Positions 1-9,313 of a DNA stretch of 64,000 nucleotides are shown here, one piece after another. Below the pieces are notes generated by a model, which was given only the letters and a program-made list of their open reading frames with translations, did no database searches and was not told the DNA's origin. Numbering within the stretch: position 1 is the first letter of the stretch; every line of letters begins with the position of its first letter. Source of the stretch: Druceiella hillmani (Eukaryota; Arthropoda; Insecta; Lepidoptera; Hepialidae); contig JAYKKI010000038.1 in NCBI GenBank assembly GCA_039881145.1, positions 3,886,501 to 3,950,500 on the forward strand, in the 5' to 3' direction. Both the position numbers and the translations under genes were made by a program.

Positions 1-68
1 AAACTGGAAATGATAGTAGATACAACTGGAAATGATAGTAGATAAAACTGGAAATGATAGTAGATAAA
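1..68. repeat. Tandem repeat, 23-bp unit, 3 copies
   Basis: The window opens with about three near-identical copies of a 23-bp unit of the form AACTGGAAATGATAGTAGAT plus an A-rich joint. It may continue beyond the left edge. From here to the SINE at 548 I see no gene. Confidence 0.85.
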
Positions 69-547
69 ACACGAATAAGTCGATAGCCAGTGTTGGCTAA
101 ATTATGTACAAGAAAGATATGACATTGGTATAAATCAGAGAATTGCTTGGAATATCATTGTTTTTTTTTGTAGTACAAACATTCAATCGGTTTATTATTG
201 AAAATCATGCAAATTGTAATTAGTGTGTACTGTAATTTGACATTCATTACGAAAAGTTTATTACAAAATATCGATTAAAATTTCAATCTGTTATTGCCTT
301 AACTACTTTGTAATAAATTTTGAGTCATATTGCTATGTTCGGCCAGAGGGCACATCAATATAGCAATAAGCCAGTCGAATTTGCAAAATTTATATGCATG
401 TAAACACACTCGGTAAATTAATATTTTGATGAAAATGCTTAAGGACGAACTTGCATTTAGTGATTATCAAAAATATTCCTTGCCAAAAAATTTTAAATGG
501 AATATTCAATAAAAATTATTAAGTCTTGACAAAATTTGCATCACCGT

Positions 548-700
548 GATGTATTGGGTTGATCGCAAGGCGTACGAACTTGGATGGCTCGGCACATTGC
601 GTGGACTCGGTTTCGGTTCTCGGCCGTTCGTCGAGCAGAGCTAGACTGGTGTTCTGGTCGGCTGTAAGAGATTGCTCTCATAGCAATAAGTTTGTCACAT
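548..700 (+). repeat. tRNA-derived SINE-like element, copy 1
   Basis: This stretch aligns by eye with the reverse complement of 43737-43885, about 150 bp including the shared blocks GGCCGTTC and AGAGATTGCTCTC followed by TAGCAATAAG. The second copy has a B-box-like GGTTCGATTCC and an A-box-like TGGCATGTTGG, which points to a tRNA-derived pol III head. This copy is more diverged: the B-box region reads GGTTTCGGTTCTCGG. An open frame on the opposite strand here is an accident of the SINE sequence. Confidence 0.6.
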
Positions 701-1204
701 TTATTAACGGCATACATTAAAGTACGTGTATAAATAAATACAAATTGTTTCATGCTAAATTAGCACAAATCTGATAAATTATTGTAACATTTTTTGAGAA
801 AAATGTTGTTTGTTTTCATTGATGAGAAATGGATAATACTGAGGAATATTTATCAAATGTAGTAATTCTGTTCGTTTATTCATTTATACATGACTTCACT
901 GTGAATTAGAAAGTTCATAGCTGACTGGTTTATTTCTTATAGTCAACCATAACAAAGCATGTCAGTGTGACGTTATAATAGATTATAAGATATTTTGGAA
1001 ACCAAAAAAGATAAAAACATACTGAATACTTTATCATATCATATGTAATACCATAATATTGCGAAATAAATTTCATTATTCAACTCTGATACTGAGTTAG
1101 CAAATATTTTTTGAAAATAAAACTTAATGTTGAAAAAAAATTTTTCTTTTAATTAATATTTGTATTAATGGTTGACTTAATTTGTAATTATCCGTATGTT
1201 TTGG

Positions 1205-1390
1205 AGAAATGTCCAATAAATCAAGAATATCAATGTGTCAAACCATGCCCACCAAGGATGTGTGCTCCGAGATTAGCTAGATTCCACTGTAAAATAGATC
1301 TTAAATGTGTCAATAAATGCGATTGCAAACCTGGGTTTTTAAAAAATAGCAAAGGTATGTGCATCAAGAGTGATCAATGCAACAAGGAAA
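1205..1390 (+). CDS. TIL-domain exon (TIL-c copy 1) with damaged splice acceptor
   Basis: A 186-bp exon encodes 62 residues with the ten-cysteine pattern of a TIL (Ascaris-type inhibitor) domain: KCP, QCV, PCPP, MCA, HCK, KCV, KCDCKPGF, MCI, QCN. TIL domains are small secreted disulphide-rich folds, many of which inhibit serine proteases through the loop between Cys5 and Cys6, here KIDLK. The donor is GAAA|GTATAT and both ends are phase 1. The paralogues have TTTAG|AGAAATG at the acceptor. Here it reads TTTTGG|AGAAATG, so the AG is gone and the next AG lies two bases in, which would shift frame. The coding part is undamaged. Either the exon is skipped or the copy is decaying. An open frame runs upstream to an ATG at 1168, but that is intron by comparison with the other units. 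Confidence 0.65.
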
Positions 1391-1681
1391 GTATATATTT
1401 TTTCTTCTGTTATATGGAAAAAAATATTTATGTTATAAGGAAACAAACTCTTTTTTAATTTCACTTCCTCTTTAATTTTATAACAAATTCATTTAGGTCA
1501 ATTTGGGATTCCACTGCTTTGAGAATTGGTTATATTTATTCTCTTTTAAATATTTACCATTCTTTGTTTAAATTAGCATTCTTTGAACTCAATTTTTCCT
1601 CCTGAAAAAAAATAAACTCACTTTGTTGTTACATGCGTCTTATTCCATTCAAATATAGTCAAAAGATAGTTATTCTATAAG

Positions 1682-1685
<4 letters not shown>

Positions 1686-1749
<64 letters not shown>
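1686..1749. repeat. (TA)n microsatellite
   Basis: About 32 uninterrupted AT dinucleotides in the intron after TIL-c copy 1. Units 2 and 3 lack it at the same place. Confidence 0.95.
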
Positions 1750-1754
<5 letters not shown>

Positions 1755-2311
1755 AAATTCATTACATAATTTATGCTTTCTTTTTACAACCATGTAATTG
1801 AATATCCTTAATAAATATCTAATGTTGTCTATTTAAACAATTTGTTTCTAAATTCTGAAAATTGCCTTTTATTCATATATTAAATAACAATTAAAAACAA
1901 AATCCTTCATAGTTTTGTTATTGAGGTAGATACTATGAAGAACATTAAAAAGAAACCTATGAATGTTTTATAGAGATAAATTTATAGAGATAAATCATGC
2001 GTAGTACCAAAATTTATATTTTCTAAATGTTAGATTAATTTTAATAATAAATAAAATGCCATAATAGGTCTATCTAAAAGCTCTTTTTTATTTATAGCTT
2101 TAATCCTTTTTATAATAAATTTTTGGAAACCAAAAAATATAAAAATATGTTAATAACTTTATCATTTTAGATATAACTCTATACTATAGTAAAATAAATT
2201 TCATTATTCAACTCTCTGTCATTCGGTTAACAAATGTTTTTTGAAAATAAGTTACTTTTAATGTTGAAAACACACATTAAGACTTTATTCAGAAATTTCC
2301 ATATCTTTTAG

Positions 2312-2496
2312 AGAAATGTCCAATACATCAAAATATCAATGTATCAAACCATGCCCACCAAGGACGTGCTTTGCGAGACTAGCTAGATTCAACTGTAATG
2401 TAGATCAGAAGTGTGTCAAGAAATGTGATTGCAAACCTGGGTTTTTAAAAAATAGCAAAGGCGTTTGTGTGAAGAATGGCCAATGCGACAAGGAAA
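2312..2496 (+). pseudogene. TIL-domain exon (TIL-c copy 2) with 1-bp deletion
   Basis: This is the paralogue of the 1205 exon, with an intact acceptor (CTTTTAG|AGAAATG) and donor (GGAAA|GTATGT). It is 185 bp instead of 186: where copies 1 and 3 read CAAGAATATCAATG, this one reads CAAAATATCAATG. The missing G lies between Cys1 and Cys2 and shifts the frame, so the remaining cysteine-rich region (ending KNGQCDKE) is out of phase with the splice acceptor. The rest of the domain is well kept, including all cysteines after the lesion, so the deletion may be recent, or a sequencing error. Confidence 0.75.
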
Positions 2497-3250
2497 GTAT
2501 GTATTTTTTCTTCATATAGTATGTCAACCTTTATCTATTCTAGAAGGTCAATTAATTCTTTATCTTACATCATAAAATATGTTCATAGTGCGGCCCCCTT
2601 AATAGTGACATTGCCAATACAATCACCATATGATTAGCTTAGCTCATGACATCAAATTTTCAAAAGAACATAGAAAAAAATAAAATAGAGATTTTACAAA
2701 AAATATTTATTTATCAAACTATTACACTGTTTATATTAAGCTTTCATAAAAAATATTTGTTAAAATACATCAGATATCTACTATAGACAAAAATTGGACT
2801 CTGCGATTTTGTAGCCTCAGAAATGAGAGAGACTTAGCATTTGGCAACGAATATCGATATTTTTTCGACAGCAGCCAGAAGTAAAAGATAAAATATTCAT
2901 AGAAAATTGCTGTCTCTCATTTTGAATCCACAGACGAATGAATCACGCACTCCAGTCGTATGTCTATGGTATCTATCCACTTTTTAAAGTTATAAGGAAA
3001 CAAGCTATTTTTTAACTTTGGTTTTCCTTCAGTTTTATAACTAATTTATTTAGATGCAGGTTGGAATTCTATTGTTCTTAAAATGTATTATATTTGTCTT
3101 TTCAATCTTTTGTATTGTTTGAATATAGTTCACACTTATAATGTCATTATCCAACTCGTTACTTAGCAAAGGTTTTTCAAAATAAATTACTTTTATTTTA
3201 ATGTTGAAAACAAATATTAGGACTTTATTTATAAATAGCCATAAATTTAG

Positions 3251-3430
3251 AGAAATGTCCAATAAACCAAGAATATCAATGTATCAAACCATGAAGGACT
3301 TGCCTTGCAAGACTAATTAGATTCAAGTGTGTAGTAAATCAGAAGTGTGTCAATAAATGTGATTGCAAATCGGGATATTTAAAAAATAACAAAGGTATTT
3401 GTGTCAAGAGTGAACAATGTGACAAGAAAA
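3251..3430 (+). pseudogene. TIL-domain exon (TIL-c copy 3) with in-frame stop
   Basis: Acceptor (AAATTTAG|AGAAATG) and donor (AGAAAA|GTATGT) are kept, and phase is 1 at both ends. The exon is 180 bp. A six-base deletion removes CCCACC from the Cys3-Pro-Pro segment, and the join reads CCA TGA AGG, with the stop at 3292-3294. The deletion alone keeps the frame, so a single event destroyed Cys3 and made the stop. The downstream half still encodes the KCDCK and GICVKSEQC landmarks, with W/F-type drift (GYLKNN). Confidence 0.75.
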
Positions 3431-4362
3431 GTATGTATTTTTTCTCCTTTTAGAGTATAGTCATCAATTATCTATCTACATTCCATCATTAGATACATGC
3501 ATAGTGTGGTCCTATTAATAGTAATATTGCCAGCACAACCATCATATGGTTAGCTTAGTTAATGCTGACAAATTTACAATGGAACATAGAAAACACTTCT
3601 TTGCTAAAATAAAATAAAAGGATTATGACGTAAACGTAAATTTTTAGAGTCAGAATGTGATGAAAAATAAATATTTTTTATTTAATTATTACAATGTTTA
3701 TGTATCATTGTTGATGACCAAAAATGATGACTGTTGATTTGATTGAAAGCTATAATTGTGATTTTTGTTCAAATTTGTCAGTATGAGAAAGCATGAAACA
3801 AAAAAAAAAAGAAATGTCTACGAATAATAAAAACAGTTGTATCTTTGGAAAAAGCAGTATTGACAACCACTGTATAATTTATTGAACTTCTGTTATGTAT
3901 AAACTTAACATATTTAATGTCACACTCTTCCAAAGCGCTTCAATATTTTGACAACAGCTTCTATTTTATTTTTCCCTCGCATCCATCCATTTACTGTGCA
4001 TTCATCAACATGTGTTTGAAACCATTCTACATATTCAACAGCATATTACTTATATTTCTGCAATATGAACTATGCACTTTGATGACAATTATATAGAGGG
4101 GATAGTTTGAAAGAGTGCCAATGAAAAAACCATTTTGTTAAGTCCTAGAACTTACTATGAACAGTCTCTTTCCGAATTCGAGTGAGATAGACTTGACACA
4201 ATAAAAAAGATTTTGAAAACCAAGTAAGCGCAAACTTGCAGTTTGAAATTTGACTTAAAAATCCCAAACTTTGCATTTTCTCAATCTAGTTTTGAGTTTT
4301 AAACATTTTCTAATTCTGAATTTTTTGAATATATATGGCGTTAATTTTGTAGAAATTCATTA
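3431..4362. other. Intron, no gene seen
   Basis: AT-rich intronic sequence between TIL-c copy 3 and the palindromic repeat. The first ~170 bp match the intron after copy 2. I see nothing else that can be named. Confidence 0.5.
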
Positions 4363-4603
4363 TTCACAATTAAATGAAAATATGTGATATAGTATTATTT
4401 CCACTTTCTTTAAGTTCTTTACCACAATCTTGGTTTCGTTGTATTACAACATCTTCAGGTGGGATATTAGCAAAGATTGTAAAGATATATCTTTACTAAT
4501 AGCCCACCTGAAGATGTTGTAATACAACGAAACCTAGGTCATGGTAAAGAACTTAAAGAAAGTAGAAATAATACTACCTTACGTAGTTTCATTTAATTGT
4601 GAA
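4363..4603. repeat. Palindromic repeat element, copy 1 (long inverted arms, hammerhead-like cores)
   Basis: A 241-bp element begins TTCACAATTAAATGAAA and ends with its reverse complement. The arms are about 105 bp and meet around 4480. Each arm carries CACCTGAAGATGTTG, AATACAACGAAACC and TAAAGAACTTAAAGAAAGT (reverse-complemented in the left arm). Related copies are at 8277-8460, 39549-39655 (left arm only) and 60502-60765. Sequence outside the arm (TTGTAGAAATTCATTATT) is also shared with the 8.4-kb copy, so the full element is longer than the hairpin. The right arm core at 4504-4544 resembles a hammerhead ribozyme but has an A-C mismatch next to the predicted cleavage site. Confidence 0.75.
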
Positions 4604-5926
4604 TTTTTTGAAAAACGTTTAAGTGATTTGTATTAAATTAAAAAATAGTTCCATGTTAAAATCAATAAACAATGCACATTCAGTCACTCAGTTTCAAATT
4701 ACATTTAAGATTATTCTTACTGCTATAGTAGGTGGTTTATGGAAAGGTAACTCAATTATTATCAGTATGATACGTTATATTTTATTTACTTAAAATGTTA
4801 GTTATAATATTGAAATATTTTACAAACAGGTCTACTTTTATATTAGTGCAGTACAACATAATGCATGGCAGAAATTCGTAGTAAAATTAGCTCAAGGCAG
4901 AATAGGTATAATATTTTGTCAAAGGAACCTATATAGGTTTGATTTTCCTGAAAATTTTGCAACTTCAGAAAAACATTTGAAATTTTTGAAGCCAGGTGTA
5001 ACAAGAGTGTGTTAATAAATATGATTTTCGATATGAACATTGAAAATCTGTGGTAAATTGAGAAAAGTTTTGGTTGAATTTAAAAAATGTCTTTCTGACT
5101 TTGTATGCCATTAAAATAAAAGCTTTTTAATAAAGTAAGACAGATGTAGGGTATTTTAAAGTTGTTTTTATAATTTAAGAGTGTGAAATGGCTAAATAGT
5201 TAAATATTTTATTCTCGCACATGGAAATTTTATTACTTCTAAAGTTTATATTTGATCTAGGTTTAAAACTTTCATTTTGGAAAATACTCATTAGTGGTAG
5301 GACTAAAAAGTTTAATTTACAAATTAAACATAGGAAGTTATTTTCAATAAAAAGCTATTACTATTTCATTTTTAATTTTCACGCTTGAAATATTTTTGAC
5401 AAAAGTTTCATGTTTATTATAAAAATGTAGTTATTCAAAGTGAAATTTATAAACAATTGGGTGTATAGTAGGGTAAGGTAATTCATAGAATTCTACTCTG
5501 AAACAATTTGAATAATTTTGAACAATAGCTTATTTTACAAGGCAAATAATCACCTGAAAATTGGAAAATATTTTTTTTACTTCTTATGTAAATGCTAATT
5601 AATAATGAAAACAAATGCACTGATATGAAATTTTGGGAAAACTGCCTTAGTTTTGCAACTTAAATTCTTGCAACACTTTATTGTTACCTTTATTTTTGTT
5701 ATATCTCTAAATTTATTCAAGACTATAGCTAATAAATATAATATAGTTAATCTACTCAGGAATGTGTATTTTTTAAGCAGGTTCTTAGATTTGCAATTCC
5801 CTATATTTTTTAATACATTCTTCAAAGCTTTATGTAAAATACAGGCCAAATTTTGTCTAAAGATTTACAACTCCTTCCTTACTTACTGTTTCTCCTTTGA
5901 CAAATTTATACATAAACTGTTTGCAG
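4604..5926. other. Intron, no gene seen
   Basis: AT-rich intronic sequence between the palindromic repeat and the TIL-d exon. Open frames on both strands around 5595-5934 are low-complexity, have no recognisable domain and overlap each other, so I treat them as chance. Confidence 0.5.
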
Positions 5927-6109
5927 AAAAATGAGTTGAAAATGCAGAATTTATTTGTCATAGGAATTGTCCCCCTTGCACATCATTGGTTGCAAAAATA
6001 ATTGATCCTCTTTATAATAAATGCAAATATAAGTGCGACTGTAAAGACAGATTCTTGAGAGATAAAGATGGAAAATGTATACTTTCTAAAATGTGTTATC
6101 CTTCCATCA
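5927..6109 (+). pseudogene. Divergent TIL-domain exon (TIL-d) with Cys1 changed to stop
   Basis: The acceptor is CTGTTTGCAG and the donor CCATCA|GTGAGT. The exon is 183 bp, phase 1 at both ends. Aligned codon by codon with TIL-c, the lysine codon is kept but the Cys1 codon TGT is TGA (5932-5934). The rest keeps the TIL pattern: FICHRNCPPCT, then NKCKYKCDCKDRFL, GKCIL and KMCYP. It is clearly a TIL domain but far from TIL-c, so it is an older, separate position in the gene. A fragment of its 3' end, CTATCAGTGGGTTT, survives in gene A near 32505. Confidence 0.7.
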
Positions 6110-6253
6110 GTGAGTTTATAAAATATACCTTTTGTATGTCAATGCAATATTATTTATTGTGCCATTATTATTCTCAAATCGATCTTGTTTTTTACTATAT
6201 TTTAGAATATACTAAAAATAGCTCTTAAAGAAATTGAACTACTTCCTTCTTAG

Positions 6254-6351
6254 AGGGCTACCATAAATTATGTGGCTGTTTAGGATAGTGTGGGAGTTTC
6301 GCAAAAGGTTTAGATGGTTTATGTGTTGATAGGGATTTCCGTGTCCTGTAA
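6254..6351 (+). pseudogene. Possible half-TIL exon remnant (TIL-e)
   Basis: After a good acceptor (CTTCCTTCTTAG) the phase-1 frame reads GYHKLCGCLG, a TAG stop at 6286-6288, then CGSFAKGLDGLCVDRDF and a TAA at 6349-6351. The C-x-C ... G-x-C-V spacing resembles the second half of a TIL domain. A homologous block lies at 32610-32705 in gene A, itself broken. It may be a decayed exon or only conserved intron sequence. Confidence 0.35.
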
Positions 6352-6871
6352 TATAATACTTCGCACTGCTCGCATTAAAAAATAATAATACTGTGTAGTG
6401 TTTAACCATGTAAACAATTAATTATAATTTGGTTAGATAGGTATTAAAATTGGTTAATTTTAATGCAATTTGGTATCTGTTAGAAGTACAAAGTGTCATT
6501 TAAAAGTTTGATGTTTAATTTGCAGAAATATCTTTACGTTACAAGATTCACAAAAACCAACACTGTACCTTGTGAGACACACAAGAAGTATTTATAGGAG
6601 ATCACAGCTAAAACCCCAGTAGGTAAATTCCCCCAATTTTAAGGGAATTTATTTACTGGGGCTTGAAAAAAGGGTGGTTAAAAATGACTTAAAAGGGGAT
6701 GATTCCATTTATGGAAATCCCTTTTCAGTTTGTTCATTTTCTTTTTCGATTCTCGTATAGAAAATTAGATGAAAAATAAAAAGATCTTAGAACATGAAAC
6801 AATAATAACAGAATGTTTTTAATAAAATTTTAAAATGACACAATACACACACTTTCAATTGATAATTGTAG

Positions 6872-7095
6872 GTGCAGCTGTTCCAGATACATCAGATCCA
6901 GACTCAAATAAGGAAAATCCAGATGCAGCAAATCCTGATTTAATAAATAGAGATGAAGAAAATTTAGATCCTGAAAATCCTGATTCAGCAAACTCAAATC
7001 CAGATAATAAAGATTCAAAACTACAAAACCCTGGGGACGCCGATCAACAAAAAAGGAATGATGACGAAGATGATGAGTGCAATAACAATAACTAA
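6872..7095 (+). CDS. Acidic, Asn/Asp/Pro-rich terminal exon of gene 1
   Basis: The acceptor is GATAATTGTAG and the exon starts in phase 1, matching the donors of the TIL exons, which is why I prefer it to the upstream ATG at 6835. It encodes about 74 residues, almost wholly hydrophilic. Imperfect NPD/NxD repeats (ENPDAANPD, ENPDSANSNPD) lead to a very acidic DDEDDEC and a poly-Asn end, then TAA at 7093-7095. It resembles in composition the acidic linker exon of gene B at 47804. It is most likely the flexible C-terminal tail of a secreted multi-TIL protein. Function unknown. It remains open even though the TIL exons upstream are broken. Confidence 0.6.
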
Positions 7096-7374
7096 AGAAA
7101 AAGTATTCAGTTATACAAAAATGACATAATTCCCCTACAACATTTTTCAGGCTTTTAAGTTAATTAATTTTTATTTAGTTTCATATTCATTATGTTTTCA
7201 TGTTGTATGTTTTTAATGTTCAAAATTTTGTTCCTATTATTGGTGAATAGTTTTCGACTTCAAATTTATTTGTACTAATTTATATATTTTATTGGAATTA
7301 ATATTTATTTTTGATTTGACTTGTTCGGTAGTGTGTCCACTCTGATGTTAAGTATGATATTTTCCAACAATAAA
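7096..7374 (+). promoter_or_regulatory. Putative 3' UTR with AATAAA polyadenylation signal
   Basis: AT-rich sequence after the terminal stop, with AATAAA at 7369-7374. The hexamer is common in AT-rich DNA, so the position, about 275 bp after the stop, is the main support. Confidence 0.4.
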
Positions 7375-8276
7375 AATTATGTATTTCAGCATATTCTCTT
7401 TCTTTAAAAATTCCAGAAAAATATTGTTCTGTTAAATGAAGTTAAAACTCGCTAACTGTATGTCTGGGTGTTCAAAAAGGTACATATACATTAAGGTTCC
7501 AGCTACTAAAATAAAGATTTGTCTAACATCATTTGTGCGTTGGTTCTAAATAGTGACAAAAGTTGTAGTCTTGTGGTCTATAGTGTATTATTGTAATATG
7601 CTTTTTCGCACGTGGTATTAGTACATGTGCATTGGAACTTCACCTTAAATAGTTGCACCGATCTACAAAATCAAACAATACAAAAACAAGTTCTCACAAT
7701 CTGCTAGAAGGAATAGTGGCCTAAAAAAGTGAAACAAAACAAAAAAAAGCACAGATAAAGAGAGAGCGGTTGATCATAATATTACAATTTTGTACAGTTA
7801 CAAACTTATAGACATAGTAGACATACAGCAAAAATATAAGATAATAATGATGAATTTATGAAAAATCATATTTATTTTACATGTAGTTTATTTACATAAT
7901 AAATACTTTCAGTGTGGTCAGATTGTTTTCTTGTCTGTCAAAATTAACTCGTGAGGTGTAGACAATGTATCTGCGAAGTTAACAGTGTTGATTTGTTATA
8001 TTAGTTGTATTTGTAATAATAGAAACAATAACATAACTGTAACATATTAACATAACAATAACATATTAACATAATTGTTAAGATATAACATGTTATTAGA
8101 TAATGTAGATTTAATTTTAGTTCAATATGTTCTCGAATGGTATTTTTTATAAATAACATTGGTTTTCCTTCTGTATATGAAAAATTATAACACACTACAA
8201 TCTCTACCTAAATAAAAGACACATCTATTTGTGTATTTTTGATTGCATGTTGATAATTTTTGTAAGGGTATTTTAA
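7375..8276. other. Intergenic, no gene seen
   Basis: AT-rich sequence downstream of gene 1. A short local repeat of AACATATTAACATAA lies around 8040-8080. No domain is recognisable in any frame. Confidence 0.5.
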
Positions 8277-8460
8277 TCACAATTAAATGAAACTAGCAAG
8301 CAAAAATCTTTGCCAATAGCCCACCTGAAGATGTTGTAATACAACGAAACCTAGGTCGTGGTAAAGAACTTAAAGAAAGTAGAAATAATACTGCATCACG
8401 TAGTTTCATTTAATTGTGAATAATGAATTTCTACAAAATTAATGCCAAATATATTCAGTA
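8277..8460. repeat. Palindromic repeat element, copy 2 (left arm truncated)
   Basis: It begins CACAATTAAATGAAACTA like copy 1, but most of the left arm is missing. The right arm is complete (8314-8417) and ends TTTCATTTAATTGTGAA. The match with copy 1 continues through AATGAATTTCTACAAAATTAA, which shows the true element extends past the hairpin. It contains the best hammerhead-like core in the window (8321-8361). Confidence 0.75.
8321..8361 (+). other. Hammerhead-ribozyme-like motif
   Basis: In order: stem I 5' strand CCAC (8321-8324); CTGAAGA (8325-8331), fitting the conserved CUGANGA; one extra T (8332); stem II GTTGT-AAT-ACAAC (8333-8345); GAAA (8346-8349); short stem III ACC-TA-GGT (8349-8356); C at the cleavage position (8357); stem I 3' strand GTGG (8358-8361). 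All three stems pair perfectly. The extra T between the core and stem II is not canonical. Small type-I hammerheads occur in retroelements and satellites, notably Penelope-like elements. Whether this one cleaves is unknown. Confidence 0.4.
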
Positions 8461-8637
8461 TTTTAATCTATATTTGATTAATTTATGTTAAAAAGAGGTC
8501 GGTGAATGGTGAATACAAGGGTTAAAAGTTTTAACATACGAAACTGTTCATTTGTAAGAGTGACCCGAATTACAAATTGTACAGGTCACACGTTACTGCT
8601 TTTTCTTCACATGATTTATATTACAAAATTTACAACA

Positions 8638-8733
8638 TTTACAAAATTATAACTAAATATTGGAAGTCACTGTCATATTATTACCTTTACAAAATTACAA
8701 CTAAATATTAGAAGCCACTGTTATATTATTAAT
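8638..8733. repeat. 48-bp tandem duplication
   Basis: Two adjacent copies of a 48-bp unit starting TTTACAAAATTA and containing ACTAAATATT, with a handful of substitutions. No gene is seen between here and 9243. Confidence 0.8.
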
Positions 8734-9313
8734 TTAAACATAGATTTTTTACAGATTGCAGTATATTATCAATTAACAGAACATTAAAGAATTCCAGATA
8801 ACAGTTATGAATAAAATAACAGGTATGAATTCGAACTTAACAAATATAACACACATAGAAATCAGCTAATAAGTATGAATCAGACAATAGGTGCAGATTT
8901 TAACTTTAACAGAACAGTTTATAATTTGGTAAAGTTCAATGTCATTCAGTGTTGTTCGGTTAATATGAAATAAAGTCTACTCAGTGAGTGACTTCCATTG
9001 CGATGGACAGTTATGGGCGCTGCTTGACAGTATTATAATGTAATATTTTAATATGTCGGCCAAGCATAATATTCTTTTATAACATTATATCTGCAAAATG
9101 TAATAACATAATATATTCCTTCTAATTTGTATTATGTTACCCACACCTAGAATGTTGTAATACTGTCTTCATTACATCATATCAAATATTATCAATAGTC
9201 AACAAGAAGAAAAATGAAAACTCGTAAGGTACCTTTACATATGCTATTGAGTAAATTCTGAATACCTCAGTTTCAATTCAATAAATATATATATATATAT
9301 ATAAATGTATATA

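Larger units (their letters stand above)
960..3480 (+). repeat. Tandem triplication of a ~1-kb exon-bearing unit
   Basis: Three head-to-tail units each carry the same intron 5' flank (GGAAACCAAAAAA then ATTTCATTATTCAACTC), a TIL-c exon and the same intron 3' flank. Exons start at 1205, 2312 and 3251, giving periods of about 1107 and 939 bp. The difference is partly the (TA)n tract at 1686-1749 in unit 1. Downstream intron sequence is also shared, for example around 2585-2680 and 3490-3600. The units have diverged, so the duplication is not recent. Confidence 0.8.

Noticed and set aside
541..753. Minus-strand 70-codon open frame
   Set aside because: It lies over the SINE-like element and has no similarity to known proteins.
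5595..5934. Overlapping open frames on both strands before TIL-d
   Set aside because: Hydrophobic, low-complexity translations of AT-rich intron; they overlap each other and end at the TIL-d acceptor.
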